Positions 24,011-32,788 of a DNA stretch of 64,000 nt are shown here, piece after piece. How positions within the stretch are numbered: the first letter of the stretch is position 1; the number at the start of each line of letters is the position of its first letter. Location of the stretch: contig NZ_OY764190.1 in NCBI RefSeq assembly GCF_963668215.1, forward strand, positions 434,001 to 498,000, read 5' to 3'. The notes beneath the pieces were generated by a model. It made no database searches, had not been told where the DNA came from, and was given only the letters and a program-made list of their open reading frames with translations. A program made the translations under genes and the position numbers. The DNA is from an uncultured Desulfosarcina sp. Its GTDB lineage: Bacteria > Desulfobacterota > Desulfobacteria > Desulfobacterales > Desulfosarcinaceae.

Positions 24011-25066
24011 ATGGCAGAGAACATCAGCAGAAGAAACGTGATCAAGGCCGGCGTGGCTGCTGCCGCAGCCGGAGCGGCAACCGTCTTTCCCAAGGTGGCC
24101 AGCGCCGCATCAAATAAGAAAATCCGCTGGCGGATGCAGACCCACTGGCCCACCGGCGTCGGCTACTACAAGGACGTCTACGTGAAGTTCTGCGATCGGG
24201 TCAGGGCTGCCACGGGCGGCGAACTGGACATCACCCCGCTTCCTCCGGGTGCGATCGTACCGACCAAGGACGTGTTCGAAGCCATCGGTCGGGGGCTGTT
24301 CGAGATCTCGCTGATCTGGCCGGCCTACTGGATCGGGAAAGTGCCCGTCGCCGGACACATTAACGGACAGTTGTTTACGTGGGAACGGGCCGCCGAGATG
24401 TATGCCTATTTCTACGATATGGGTGCCATCGATATTTTCCGCCAGGCATACGGCGAGCACAATGTCCGGTTCGTGGCACCGCTGCCCATGACAGGGCTGG
24501 CGCTTTACTCCAGAAGGCCGATCCGCACCCTGGACGACTTCAAAGGCTTCAAGGTTCGCAGCACGGGAATCGCGGCCCAGGTGTTCCAGAAAGCCGGTGC
24601 AACGCCGGTATTCTTCCCCGGCGCCGAGATCTACCAGGCCCTGCAGACCGGGGTGTGCGACGGCGCCCACTGGGGGACGGTTTCCACGGCCTGGGATATG
24701 AAGTTCCAGGAGGTGACCGACTATATCGTCCTGCCCTATCTGGCCGGCATCAACAACGGCGAAATCATCATGAACCAGAAAAAATGGGACGAGCTTCCCG
24801 ACGACTTCAAGGCCATCATCGAAGAATGCGCCGCCTCCACCGGCATCGATTTTCTCAGGTGGTCCGGATACAACGATGCTATCGATATTGAAAAGTTCCA
24901 GAAGGAAAAAATGGGGGAACTCTCCTATATGGACGCGGACACGGTCGCCCAGATGAGAAAATTCTCCATCGAGGTGGTCGATGAATATTCGAAAAAAGAT
25001 CCCAAATACTGCGCAAAAGCGGGTGAACTGCTGAAAGACCAGCTGAAAATGAACGGCCGTATTTAG
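24011..25066 (+). CDS. dctP: TRAP transporter periplasmic binding protein DctP, Tat-exported
   Basis: 351 residues. The N-terminus SRRNVIKAGVAAAAAG is a twin-arginine signal (RRxxxK-type) with a cleavage-like site after VASAA near residue 34. The mature part shows DctP features: RWRMQTHWP, a long TGGELDITPLPPGAIVP segment, and ARRPIR/GFKVRSTG around residues 165-190, where DctP proteins place the conserved arginine that pairs with the substrate carboxylate. Tat export suggests folding with a cofactor or in the cytoplasm. It is separated from dctQM by 3.8 kb but is in the same run. Confidence 0.87.
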   Translation: MAENISRRNVIKAGVAAAAAGAATVFPKVASAASNKKIRWRMQTHWPTGVGYYKDVYVKFCDRVRAATGGELDITPLPPGAIVPTKDVFEAIGRGLFEISLIWPAYWIGKVPVAGHINGQLFTWERAAEMYAYFYDMGAIDIFRQAYGEHNVRFVAPLPMTGLALYSRRPIRTLDDFKGFKVRSTGIAAQVFQKAGATPVFFPGAEIYQALQTGVCDGAHWGTVSTAWDMKFQEVTDYIVLPYLAGINNGEIIMNQKKWDELPDDFKAIIEECAASTGIDFLRWSGYNDAIDIEKFQKEKMGELSYMDADTVAQMRKFSIEVVDEYSKKDPKYCAKAGELLKDQLKMNGRI

Positions 25067-25076
25067 TCAGGCAGAT

Positions 25077-25116
25077 GCATGCTGGCCGGTCCCATAGGAA
25101 AGGCCGGCCAGCATGC
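25077..25116 (+). terminator. Strong 13-bp hairpin after dctP
   Basis: GCATGCTGGCCGG (25077-25089) pairs perfectly with CCGGCCAGCATGC (25104-25116) around a 14-base loop. It begins 11 bases after the dctP stop. There is no T-run, so it may act as a transcript end stabiliser or a rho-assisted terminator. The remaining 177 bases to the next gene hold no gene I recognise. Confidence 0.65.
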
Positions 25117-25293
25117 CTGATAAACCGGATGGCCGATAGCCCCAAAGGTATTTGATTGTTTCGTTGACTTCTCATGTGCGCTCGAATGATGGCTTCCACC
25201 TTATCCTGCCTGCAACGCTGGACATAAAGAATTTTATTGGACGGATAACCTAACAGCGGACCCCTTCCTTCAGGGTGTCAAGGACTCGTATTC

Positions 25294-26463
25294 ATGGATG
25301 AAATAAAGGCGCTGATCGAAAAACATCGGGAGAAGATCGTCCAGACGCGAAGGGATCTCCACCAAATCCCCGAAACGGCATACACGGAGTTTAAAACTGC
25401 CGAATACGTAGCAAAACGCCTGGACCATCTTGGGTTGGCGGTTACCACCGGAATTGCAAAAACCGGCGTACTCGGCCTGCTGGCCGGCCCCGAACCCGGA
25501 AAGACACTGATGCTGAGAAGCGAACTCGATGCCCTGCCCGTAAAGGAGGAAACCGGCCTGCCCTTTGCCTCCACGCATGAAGGCGCGATGCACGCCTGCG
25601 GCCACGACGGCCACATGGCCATGGTACTGGGGGCCGCGGCGGTGCTTTCAGATGTTTCCGACCGACTCTCCGGCCACATCAAATTCGTATTTCAACCGGC
25701 AGAGGAGGGGCCGGGGGGAGCCAAACCGATGATTGATGCGGGCGTCCTGGAAAATCCTGTCGTTGACTATACGCTGGGCTGCCATCTTTGGCCGGGCGTC
25801 GACCAGGGGCAGGTCGGGGTCAAGGCCGGCCCCTTGATGGCCGCCATGGATCGCTTCGATCTCACCATAAAAGGCAAAGGGGGCCACGGCGCCATGCCTC
25901 ACCTTTGCGTCGACGCGCTCGATATCGCCACCCAAATCGTCAATGCCCTCCAGCGAATCGTCAGCCGCCATATGAACCCGCTGAGCCCCACGGTGGTTAC
26001 CGTCGGGCAGTTCAATTCAGGGACCACGTTTAACATCATACCGGAGAAGGCCTTTCTCAGCGGCACCACGCGCACCTTCGATTCAAAGATTTGGAAATCC
26101 TGGGCCGAGCGGATGGACAGGGTCGTCAATGGGATCTGCCAGGCCATGGGCGCCGATTATGAACTGAACTACCAGCCGGGATATCCAGTAACGGCAAATA
26201 ACCCCTGGATGGCCGGAGAAATCCGGGAGGTTGCCGGCAGTATTGTCGGATCCGAAAATGTCATCGAGCCTGAACCGACAATGGGCGGCGAAGACATGTC
26301 TTTTTTTCTGGACCGGTCCAAAGGATGCTTTTTTTTCCTCGGCGTCGGACGTGACGGCTGCGCTCCGCTTCACAACCCCCGTTTTGACTTCGATGAAGAC
26401 GTTCTCCTCACCGGCGTAGAGATCTACTGCCGAACCGCCATAAAACTCTTGGGCCAACGTTGA
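25294..26463 (+). CDS. M20D amidohydrolase (hippurate hydrolase / N-acyl amino acid hydrolase-like)
   Basis: 389 residues. Metal ligands: Cys and His in HACGHDGHMAMVLG, Glu pair in FQPAEEGPGG, His in GCHLWPG, and late His in APLHNPRFDFDED. GKGGHGAMPH is the dimerisation-domain signature of subfamily M20D. These enzymes release amino acids from acyl or indole conjugates. It may cleave an amide conjugate before CoA activation. Start ATG at 25294 is the first in-frame ATG of the conserved protein. Confidence 0.87.
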   Translation: MDEIKALIEKHREKIVQTRRDLHQIPETAYTEFKTAEYVAKRLDHLGLAVTTGIAKTGVLGLLAGPEPGKTLMLRSELDALPVKEETGLPFASTHEGAMHACGHDGHMAMVLGAAAVLSDVSDRLSGHIKFVFQPAEEGPGGAKPMIDAGVLENPVVDYTLGCHLWPGVDQGQVGVKAGPLMAAMDRFDLTIKGKGGHGAMPHLCVDALDIATQIVNALQRIVSRHMNPLSPTVVTVGQFNSGTTFNIIPEKAFLSGTTRTFDSKIWKSWAERMDRVVNGICQAMGADYELNYQPGYPVTANNPWMAGEIREVAGSIVGSENVIEPEPTMGGEDMSFFLDRSKGCFFFLGVGRDGCAPLHNPRFDFDEDVLLTGVEIYCRTAIKLLGQR

Positions 26464-26498
26464 TCGGATGCCCCCATACTTTTATTAGCGAGGAACCC

Positions 26499-27506
26499 AT
26501 GCCCATCGGACGTGAAAAAATGTTGGCCTGGCAAATTACGCAATTCGGAAAATTCGAAGACGTACTCCAGCTAAAATCCTGTGCCTTGCCGTGTGCGTCG
26601 TCCGGGGAAGCCGTTGTTGAGGTGAATGCCATTGGTTTGAATTATCTGGATATTCTGGCCATTGCCGGAAAATACCAGGAAAAAGGGACCCTGCCCTTCA
26701 TCCCCGGAGTGGAAGCCGCCGGCCGGGTTGTGGAAACCGGTTCGGGGTCTTCCTTTCAGGTCGGCGACAGGGTGATGGCGTTCGGCCAGGCCGCCTGTGC
26801 CGCCTACATGGTCTCGGAGCCGGGAAACACCTTTATCCTGCCCGAAAACATGACTTATGAAGAAGCTGCCGCCTTTCAGTTGACCTACCAGACGGCCCAT
26901 ATGGCCCTGGCCCTCCGTGCCAGGCTGGATGCCGGCGAATGGCTCCTGGTCCATGCCGGAGCCGGCGGTGTGGGTACCGCGGCCATCCAGATCGGCTGCG
27001 CACTGGGTGCGAAAGTGGTCGCCACCGCCGGAAGCGATGAAAAGCTCGAGATCTGCCGGCGTGCAGGCGCCGAGGTGGCCGTCAACTACCGTGAGAATTC
27101 ATTTTGCAGGGTCATCCAGGATGTTACCGAGGGCCGGGGGGCCGATGTCATTTTCGATCCGGTTGGCGGGCCGATATTCGAAGAGAGCACCCGGTGCATC
27201 GCCTTTGAGGGCCGCATCGTCACGATCGGGTACGCTTCCGGCATCATTCCTTCCATCACGTTGAACCGGATTCTGTTGAAAAATATGGATGTGATTGGCC
27301 TGTTCTGGGGAAATTACAGGCATCACGATCCCCGGCGCATCGAGCAGACCCAGTCGGATCTGAATCGTTTGTGGGCTGCCGGCAAGATCCGGCCGATCAT
27401 CTACCGTCAGTTTGCATTCGACGATTATCCCCAGGCCCTTGCTGCCCTTGCCGGCAGGAAGAGTTTCGGAAAAGTCGTTTTAAAAGGCCAGAAAGTTGAT
27501 TCATAA
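26499..27506 (+). CDS. Zinc-free quinone-oxidoreductase-like MDR family reductase
   Basis: 335 residues. GroES-like N-terminal fold (GEAVVEVNAIGLNYLDILAI), nucleotide motif HAGAGGVGTAAIQ, and no structural or catalytic zinc cysteines. This matches the QOR/acrylyl-CoA-reductase-like branch that reduces alpha,beta-unsaturated carbonyls or CoA esters with NADPH. Next to a 4-HBD-family gene (unsaturated acyl-CoA chemistry) an enoyl reductase role is plausible. The ATG 26499 is preceded by GCGAGG; ATG 26520 is an alternative. Confidence 0.82.
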   Translation: MPIGREKMLAWQITQFGKFEDVLQLKSCALPCASSGEAVVEVNAIGLNYLDILAIAGKYQEKGTLPFIPGVEAAGRVVETGSGSSFQVGDRVMAFGQAACAAYMVSEPGNTFILPENMTYEEAAAFQLTYQTAHMALALRARLDAGEWLLVHAGAGGVGTAAIQIGCALGAKVVATAGSDEKLEICRRAGAEVAVNYRENSFCRVIQDVTEGRGADVIFDPVGGPIFEESTRCIAFEGRIVTIGYASGIIPSITLNRILLKNMDVIGLFWGNYRHHDPRRIEQTQSDLNRLWAAGKIRPIIYRQFAFDDYPQALAALAGRKSFGKVVLKGQKVDS

Positions 27507-27526
27507 CCCCACCCAGAGGACAGACA

Positions 27527-28984
27527 ATGAAAATCAAAACCAGTGCGGACTACATGTCCAGTTTGCAGGCCATCAACCCGGTCATCTATTACAAGGGCAA
27601 AAAAATAGAAGATGTCACCGTTCATCCGGCCACGGCGCCTCACGTGCGGGCGGCAGCCATGACCTACGCCCTGGCCTCCAGTGAGGAATATCATGATCTG
27701 GCCACGGCGACCTCCCATCTTACGGGCCGGGAAGTCAGCCGCTTCACCCATGTGCATCAGAATGTCGAGGACCTGATCAAGAAAGTCAAACTGCTGCGCG
27801 TGCTCGGCCAGAAGACCGGCACCTGCTTTCAACGCTGCGTGGGGCTCGACGGGATCAATGCCGTCTATTCGGTTGCCTTCGAAGTAGACCGAAAATGCGG
27901 CACCGATTATTTCGAGCGGTTTAAAAAATGGCTGACCGATATCCAGGACGAGAATTTGATGGTGGTCGGCGCCATGACCGATCCCAAGGGGGACCGTTCC
28001 AAGAGCCCTGCCGACCAGGCGGACCCGGATCAGTTCGTCCGGGTGGTGGAACGGCGCGATGACGGCGTCGTCATCCGGGGAGCCAAACTGCACATGACCG
28101 GCGCGGTCAATTCCCATGAGATCCTGATCATGCCCACCATGGCCATGGACGAGAAATCCAAGGACTACGCTTTGGTGGGCGCCATTCCGATCGACGCCCC
28201 GGGCATCACCATGGTGTTTGGCCGCCAGGCAGGGGACGACCGGCGGGACAAACAGGAAACCATCGATGTGGGGAAACCCCGCTTCGGCGCTGTCGGGGGC
28301 GAGGCCATGATCGTTTTCGACGATGTCTTCATTCCCAATGAGCGGATTTTTTTAAACGGCGAAGCCGAGTTTACGGGCTCCATCGTTTACCGTTTTGCGG
28401 CGCACCACCGGGCCAACTACGGCGCCTGCAAGACCGGCCTGATGGATGTACTCACCGGTGCGGTCACCTATCTGGCCCAGGCCCAGGGATCGGCCAAAGG
28501 TTCCCATGTGCGGGACAAGGTAACCGAGATGATCCACCTGAGCGAAACGCTCTACAGCTCTTCCATCGCCTGTTCGGCCGAAGGGGTGCCCACCGAATCT
28601 GGGGCTTACATGGTGGACACCATGCTGGCCAACGTCTGCAAACAGAATGTCACCCGCTTTCATTTCGAGGTGGCCCGCCTGGCCGTGGACCTGGCCGGCG
28701 GATTCATCGCGACCCTGCCCAGCGAATACGATCTGCGCAGCGACGACGTGGGCCATCTGGTGAAAAAATACTTCACCGGGGTGGCCGGCATCCCGGTGGA
28801 AGACCGTATCAAGATCGGGCGGCTCATCGAAGCCATGACCGGCGGCACCGCCATGGTGGAGTCCATGCACGGCGCCGGCTCTCCCCAGGCCCAGCGAATC
28901 ATGATTTTTAGGGAAGGCGACCTGGCCAAAAAGATATCCCTGGCCAAGGCCCTGGCAGGCATTCCTTCGCGGAAAAAAGAATAG
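27527..28984 (+). CDS. 4-hydroxybutyryl-CoA dehydratase / vinylacetyl-CoA isomerase family (copy 2)
   Basis: 485 residues, paralogous to the gene at 16858 but clearly diverged. Cluster ligands are present: Cys100 and Cys104 in CFQRCVG, His294 and Cys301 in HRANYGACK, with Tyr298 and Lys302 at the catalytic positions. FAD and a [4Fe-4S] cluster are expected, acting on a hydroxyacyl-CoA or beta,gamma-unsaturated acyl-CoA. It follows the MDR reductase by 20 bases with AGAGGACAGACA as ribosome binding region. Two members of this family in one island suggest two sequential or substrate-specific radical steps. Confidence 0.88.
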   Translation: MKIKTSADYMSSLQAINPVIYYKGKKIEDVTVHPATAPHVRAAAMTYALASSEEYHDLATATSHLTGREVSRFTHVHQNVEDLIKKVKLLRVLGQKTGTCFQRCVGLDGINAVYSVAFEVDRKCGTDYFERFKKWLTDIQDENLMVVGAMTDPKGDRSKSPADQADPDQFVRVVERRDDGVVIRGAKLHMTGAVNSHEILIMPTMAMDEKSKDYALVGAIPIDAPGITMVFGRQAGDDRRDKQETIDVGKPRFGAVGGEAMIVFDDVFIPNERIFLNGEAEFTGSIVYRFAAHHRANYGACKTGLMDVLTGAVTYLAQAQGSAKGSHVRDKVTEMIHLSETLYSSSIACSAEGVPTESGAYMVDTMLANVCKQNVTRFHFEVARLAVDLAGGFIATLPSEYDLRSDDVGHLVKKYFTGVAGIPVEDRIKIGRLIEAMTGGTAMVESMHGAGSPQAQRIMIFREGDLAKKISLAKALAGIPSRKKE

Positions 28985-29044
28985 TGCCTATCTCCACAAT
29001 GGCTTTCTTAGTGGCTTTTTGATTCGAGGACAGGAGAATCGAAG

Positions 29045-29758
29045 ATGATGAGAAAAAACCCGTTGATTCTCATTCCGGGACTGCTTTGCGACCATGCCCT
29101 ATGGCAGCATCAAGTCGCAGTTGTCGGCCAGATTTCCGAATGCATCGTTACCGACAAGCACATGCAGTACGAAACCATTGGCCGCATCGCCGAGGAAATC
29201 GTTGCCGATGCCCCTGACCGTTTTGCGTTGGCAGGCCTGTCCATGGGCGGATACATCGCCCTGGAAATTTGCCGAAAATACGGCAGGCGGGTGGAGCGAT
29301 TGGCGCTGATCGACACATCGGCCCGGGCAGATACGGCCGAGCAGACTGAAAAGCGCCAGAAACTGATCGCCTTGTGCCGGCAAGGAAAATTCGCCGATGT
29401 AAGCGAACTGCTCTTTTCCGTCCTGGTGCATCCGGACAGGTACGAGGATACGGCCTTGAAACAACGAATCGTTGACATGGCCGACCGAATCGGACCGGAA
29501 ATTTTCATCCGGCAGCAGCAGGCCATCATGGGCCGTTCCAACCAGGTACCCTTCCTTGCGGATATTCGCTGTCCAACGGTCATTGTCTGCGGAGAGCAGG
29601 ACCAGGTCACCCCCCGGGAATGTTCCGAAGAGATGGCAGCGTTGATTCAGGGCTCGCAATTGGAAATTATCCCCGATTGCGGGCATATGACTTCGATGGA
29701 AAAACCTGAAAAAGTCTCAGCTATTTTGCTCGAGTGGTTGACGGTCCGTTCTTCTTGA
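29045..29758 (+). CDS. Alpha/beta-fold hydrolase
   Basis: 237 residues. The nucleophile elbow is GLSMGG near residue 66; the acid is probably in CGEQDQVTP and the histidine in PDCGHMTSMEKP near the end. The sequence resembles small esterases and carboxymuconolactone-type hydrolases. It ends the catabolic run and may hydrolyse a lactone or thioester. The start is one of two adjacent ATGs after AGGAGAATCGAAG. Confidence 0.85.
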   Translation: MMRKNPLILIPGLLCDHALWQHQVAVVGQISECIVTDKHMQYETIGRIAEEIVADAPDRFALAGLSMGGYIALEICRKYGRRVERLALIDTSARADTAEQTEKRQKLIALCRQGKFADVSELLFSVLVHPDRYEDTALKQRIVDMADRIGPEIFIRQQQAIMGRSNQVPFLADIRCPTVIVCGEQDQVTPRECSEEMAALIQGSQLEIIPDCGHMTSMEKPEKVSAILLEWLTVRSS

Positions 29759-29789
29759 TCGGACACCAGCCCTTGTTGGGCGGGAGAGC

Positions 29790-29822
29790 CCGCCTGCCCC
29801 CTGAAAGACCGGGAGCAGGCGG
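29790..29822. terminator. Bidirectional terminator-like hairpin between convergent genes
   Basis: A 12-base stem (29790-29801 with 29811-29822, one mismatch) around a 9-base loop lies between the ends of the hydrolase and the rubrerythrin-like gene. Short T- and A-rich stretches flank it on the outer side (AATTT at 29824). Position fits termination of both operons. Confidence 0.6.
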
Positions 29823-29834
29823 CAATTTGCGGAT

Positions 29835-30332
29835 TTAAAACGGCCAGAATCCGCTGTCGTTCCAGATGCGTTCTTTCAGCTCCGCATCGATGGCGGCGAG
29901 AAAATCCAGGTGCTCCTTCTCCCAATCCGCCAGCCAGCGGTAAAGCTTTTTCTCTTCCGGATCACGGGCCTCATCGCTGCGACGGGAATAAAGCGCGATG
30001 GCCCGCTCTTCCATGAGCATGGCCGCCGAAATGGCCGCGGCCTCGAAATCCGCTGCGGCGATGCGATCCTTGACCTCCGGCGTCAATACCTTCTGGGAAA
30101 CGGTACTCGCTGCCTCGATGTCCGGGGCCTTGAAAGACCCATTTTCCTTGAACGCCTTGTACTGGTCGGAAAGGATTTTGACGTGCTGGACTTCCTCGGC
30201 GGCCATGGTCTCGAAAAATTCCTTCACGTCGGCATGGGTGGATTGGTCGGCAACGGTGCGGTAAAAGGCCTTGCCCCGCTTTTCCAGCAGGATTGCGCTT
30301 TTCAGGATGTCCAGGGTGCTGTTTTCCGTCAT
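29835..30332 (-). CDS. Rubrerythrin-like ferritin-fold diiron protein
   Basis: 165 residues forming a four-helix bundle. Two helix motifs with diiron ligands are visible: LEKRGKAFYRTVA followed by AAEEVQHVKIL, then MEERAIALYSRRSDEA followed by WEKEHLDFL. The rubredoxin tail of full rubrerythrins is absent. Such proteins detoxify peroxide in anaerobes. It lies downstream of the nucleosidase and B12-type radical SAM genes on the same strand and may protect oxygen-labile enzymes. Confidence 0.82.
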   Translation of the reverse strand: MTENSTLDILKSAILLEKRGKAFYRTVADQSTHADVKEFFETMAAEEVQHVKILSDQYKAFKENGSFKAPDIEAASTVSQKVLTPEVKDRIAAADFEAAAISAAMLMEERAIALYSRRSDEARDPEEKKLYRWLADWEKEHLDFLAAIDAELKERIWNDSGFWPF

Positions 30333-30462
30333 CGGTCCCTCCTTGTTTTCGTCATGTGGTCCGCTTTTTCCTCACTTGTCCATCGGGTAAAATAACAACG
30401 CCATACCCTTTGGCAACGCCCCTGGTCATTATGCGGATCGACGTGGATGTTCCGCCGGCCGC

Positions 30463-31248
30463 CTACCACTCGCTGTGAAGTTGCCGCTCGATCTCCGGCC
30501 AACGGTTCTTGAGGTTGGCGATGGCATCCATGGCGATATCCAGGTGGGTTTCCATGTGATTTTTGTAGATTTCATCATGCAGTTTCTTGTCCTTGATCCC
30601 CCGCCGCTGTAGCGGCATGTCGGACACCAGCATGATCGATCCGATGGGCACCTCGTAGCGGTAAGCCACAGCGAAAAGCGTGGCCAGCTCCATCTCGATG
30701 GCCAGGATGCGCTGGTTGCGCAGGCACTCCACGAAATCTTCGTCAAACTCCCACAGGCGCCGGTCGGTGGTATACACGATGCCGCAGCGGGGAGAAATTT
30801 TGCGGGCCTTGACGGCGCCGAGGCAAAGCAGGTTCACCGACATGGCCGGCAGGGCCGGGAATTCGACGGGCAGGTAGTGGCGGCTGGTGCCTTCCCCCCG
30901 GATGGCGGCCGTGGGCACTACGAAGTCCCCCACCTCCAGGATATCGTCGATGCCGCCGCACATGCCCAGCATGATCACCGACTTGAGATTGTCCAGGTAA
31001 GCCAGGCCATTGATCACCAGGGCCGCCTGAGGCGAGCCGATACCGAAATCGATCATGGTGCAGTCCAGATCCGGCGCATTGGCGATGCGGAAGTTGCCCT
31101 CCAGAATTTCGCATCCGGCCCGTTCGGAAAAAGCCTTGATATACTGGCGGAAATTGGTGATCAACACGTGATTGCAGAACTTGTCCAACGGGCAATTGGT
31201 ATAACGCTCCAGCGTCTGCCGAATGTACTCGTGCTCCTTTAGGCTCAT
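30463..31248 (-). CDS. Nucleoside phosphorylase / AMP nucleosidase family protein
   Basis: 261 residues from ATG 31248. Phosphorylase-superfamily elements: MIDFGIGSPQAALVINGL, VIMLGMCGGIDDILEVGDFV (glycine-rich phosphate/ribose loop), a YTTDRRLWEFDEDF segment and ILAIEMELATLF (nucleoside-binding Glu-Met-Glu). It resembles the catalytic domain of AMP nucleosidase without the usual N-terminal regulatory domain. Known relatives cleave purine nucleosides or nucleotides. It sits 90 bases downstream of a radical SAM gene, so removal of 5'-deoxyadenosine or a related by-product is a reasonable guess. Confidence 0.8.
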   Translation of the reverse strand: MSLKEHEYIRQTLERYTNCPLDKFCNHVLITNFRQYIKAFSERAGCEILEGNFRIANAPDLDCTMIDFGIGSPQAALVINGLAYLDNLKSVIMLGMCGGIDDILEVGDFVVPTAAIRGEGTSRHYLPVEFPALPAMSVNLLCLGAVKARKISPRCGIVYTTDRRLWEFDEDFVECLRNQRILAIEMELATLFAVAYRYEVPIGSIMLVSDMPLQRRGIKDKKLHDEIYKNHMETHLDIAMDAIANLKNRWPEIERQLHSEW

Positions 31249-31337
31249 CGCACCCCCCCGTCTTGATTGTGGCAACCGAAGTTCAATGACCGCTACTGCA
31301 TATGAATAGACCGTTTTAACCGCCAAATGTCAATCAT

Positions 31338-32609
31338 TTACAAACGCAACGATACGGCCCTTCCGAAAGCCTGCCCGGCCAGTTCCCGGTTGCGGGGGCG
31401 GTAAGTTCCGTCGGCTTTCTCCTTGCGCATCACCTGCTGGAAGAGGTTGGACATTTTCATGTTCTGGGATTCGGTCCGGTAGAAGCTGTCCCAGGCATGG
31501 GTCAGCAGCTCCTGGAGGCGATCAGCGCTCATGTTCTTTGGCTGAAACACCACCTTGTCGGCCGTGTAGTCGTCCCAGTCATAGGAGAGAATCCGGTCCT
31601 GACGCTTGAGATCGTCCCAGGCCTTGGTATGGGGAAACGGGGTCAGCACCGTGAATTCTGCCAGATCCAGATCGATCTCCAGGAGAAAATCGATCAGCCG
31701 CAGGATGCTGTCTTCAGTATGGTTGTCCAGACCCAGCAGGATGGTTCCTTCCACGCCGATGCCGTGGTCGTGGTAGCGCTTGATCCGCTCCCGGATATAA
31801 TCCGAGGTGTCGAACACGGCCTGGTAAACATACCAGGCGCCGGCCTGGGCCGCCAGGTCCAGCACCTCGGGTTTGTCTTCGATGGGATGGCAGCACCATT
31901 TCTTCTTCAGCGGAATCATCTCGCGAAACAGGTCCTTTTCCCACTGGGTGTCCTGGGCCAGCGAGTTGTCCACGATGAAAAGGCGATTGTTGTCGATGCC
32001 CGCCATCTCGGCCACGGCCTGGTCCACCGGGCGGGGCCGGAATTTCCTCCCGCCCAGGTAGGCCACGCAGCACGGGTAGCAGTGGTAGCGGCATCCCCGC
32101 GAGGCATGCACCAGGTCGACCATCTGGATGCCCCGGTAATTGTAAAGCTCCCGCTTGAGAATATCCCGGCGGGCCGGGCCGACCGTTTCCACCGGCGGCG
32201 GATCGCCAAGGTAGTCGTAGACCGGTTTCAGACAGCCGGCCTTCAGATCGGCAAACACCTTCTCCATGCGCCCTTCGGCCTCCCCGAGGAAAACCGCGTC
32301 GGCATGGTCCCGGGTCTGTTCGGCGTGCAGCATGGTGGCGATGCCGCCGAAGATCACCGGCACGCCTTTGGCCCTGTAGCGGTCGGCAATCTCCCAACCC
32401 CGTTTCACCTGGACGGTGAGCATCATGGAGATGCCCACGACATCCGTCTCGTCATCGAAATCAATAGTTTCCAGATTCTCGTCGATGAATTCGACCTCCA
32501 CGTCATCGGGCAGGGCGGCGGCAAAAACCACCGGGCCGTGGGGGGGCAGATGAAACTCGGTCTGGCGCATGAGTTTGGGCCAGCGGGGGTAGATCAGTTT
32601 TAGCTTCAT
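31338..32609 (-). CDS. Radical SAM protein with B12-binding-type N-terminal domain
   Basis: 423 residues. Residues 1-145 form a cobalamin-binding-like Rossmann domain (PHGPVVFAAALPDDVEVEFI, VVGISMMLTVQ, VPVIFGGIATMLH); the canonical DxHxxG cobalt-ligand motif is not evident. The radical SAM core starts at about residue 165 with SRGCRYHCYPC, a CxxxCxxC cluster motif. A C-terminal helical domain follows. Relatives include methylases, hopanoid C-modifying enzymes and lipid-modifying enzymes. It precedes the nucleosidase gene and lies beside the lipid-type biosynthetic locus, so a product-tailoring function is likely. Confidence 0.85.
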   Translation of the reverse strand: MKLKLIYPRWPKLMRQTEFHLPPHGPVVFAAALPDDVEVEFIDENLETIDFDDETDVVGISMMLTVQVKRGWEIADRYRAKGVPVIFGGIATMLHAEQTRDHADAVFLGEAEGRMEKVFADLKAGCLKPVYDYLGDPPPVETVGPARRDILKRELYNYRGIQMVDLVHASRGCRYHCYPCCVAYLGGRKFRPRPVDQAVAEMAGIDNNRLFIVDNSLAQDTQWEKDLFREMIPLKKKWCCHPIEDKPEVLDLAAQAGAWYVYQAVFDTSDYIRERIKRYHDHGIGVEGTILLGLDNHTEDSILRLIDFLLEIDLDLAEFTVLTPFPHTKAWDDLKRQDRILSYDWDDYTADKVVFQPKNMSADRLQELLTHAWDSFYRTESQNMKMSNLFQQVMRKEKADGTYRPRNRELAGQAFGRAVSLRL

Positions 32610-32669
32610 GGAACCTAAACCTCGAAAAATCCAAATTTATCAGACAGGCAATATCTTTTCCAGCTATCT

Positions 32670-32747
32670 GGTTCCCATGCTCCGCGTGGGAACCCCATAA
32701 GCTGTCGGATGAAGTCCAATGGTGCTTCCACGCGGAGCATGGGAGCA
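32670..32747. repeat. REP-like hairpin pair (copy 2 of 3)
   Basis: Hairpins at 32670-32694 and 32723-32747 share the core CCCATGCTCCGCGTGGG in opposite orientation. They belong to the same family as 13568-13640 and 34241-34298. They lie between the radical SAM start and the end of the lipoprotein gene. Confidence 0.78.
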
Positions 32748-32788
32748 AGGTGCGCGAGTAGCTTGAGCCTTATAAGCAATTGTTTTTT

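Noticed and set aside
27099..28870. Minus-strand frames across the MDR reductase and second 4-HBD gene
   Set aside because: The plus-strand proteins show cofactor and cluster motifs; the reverse frames are shadows.
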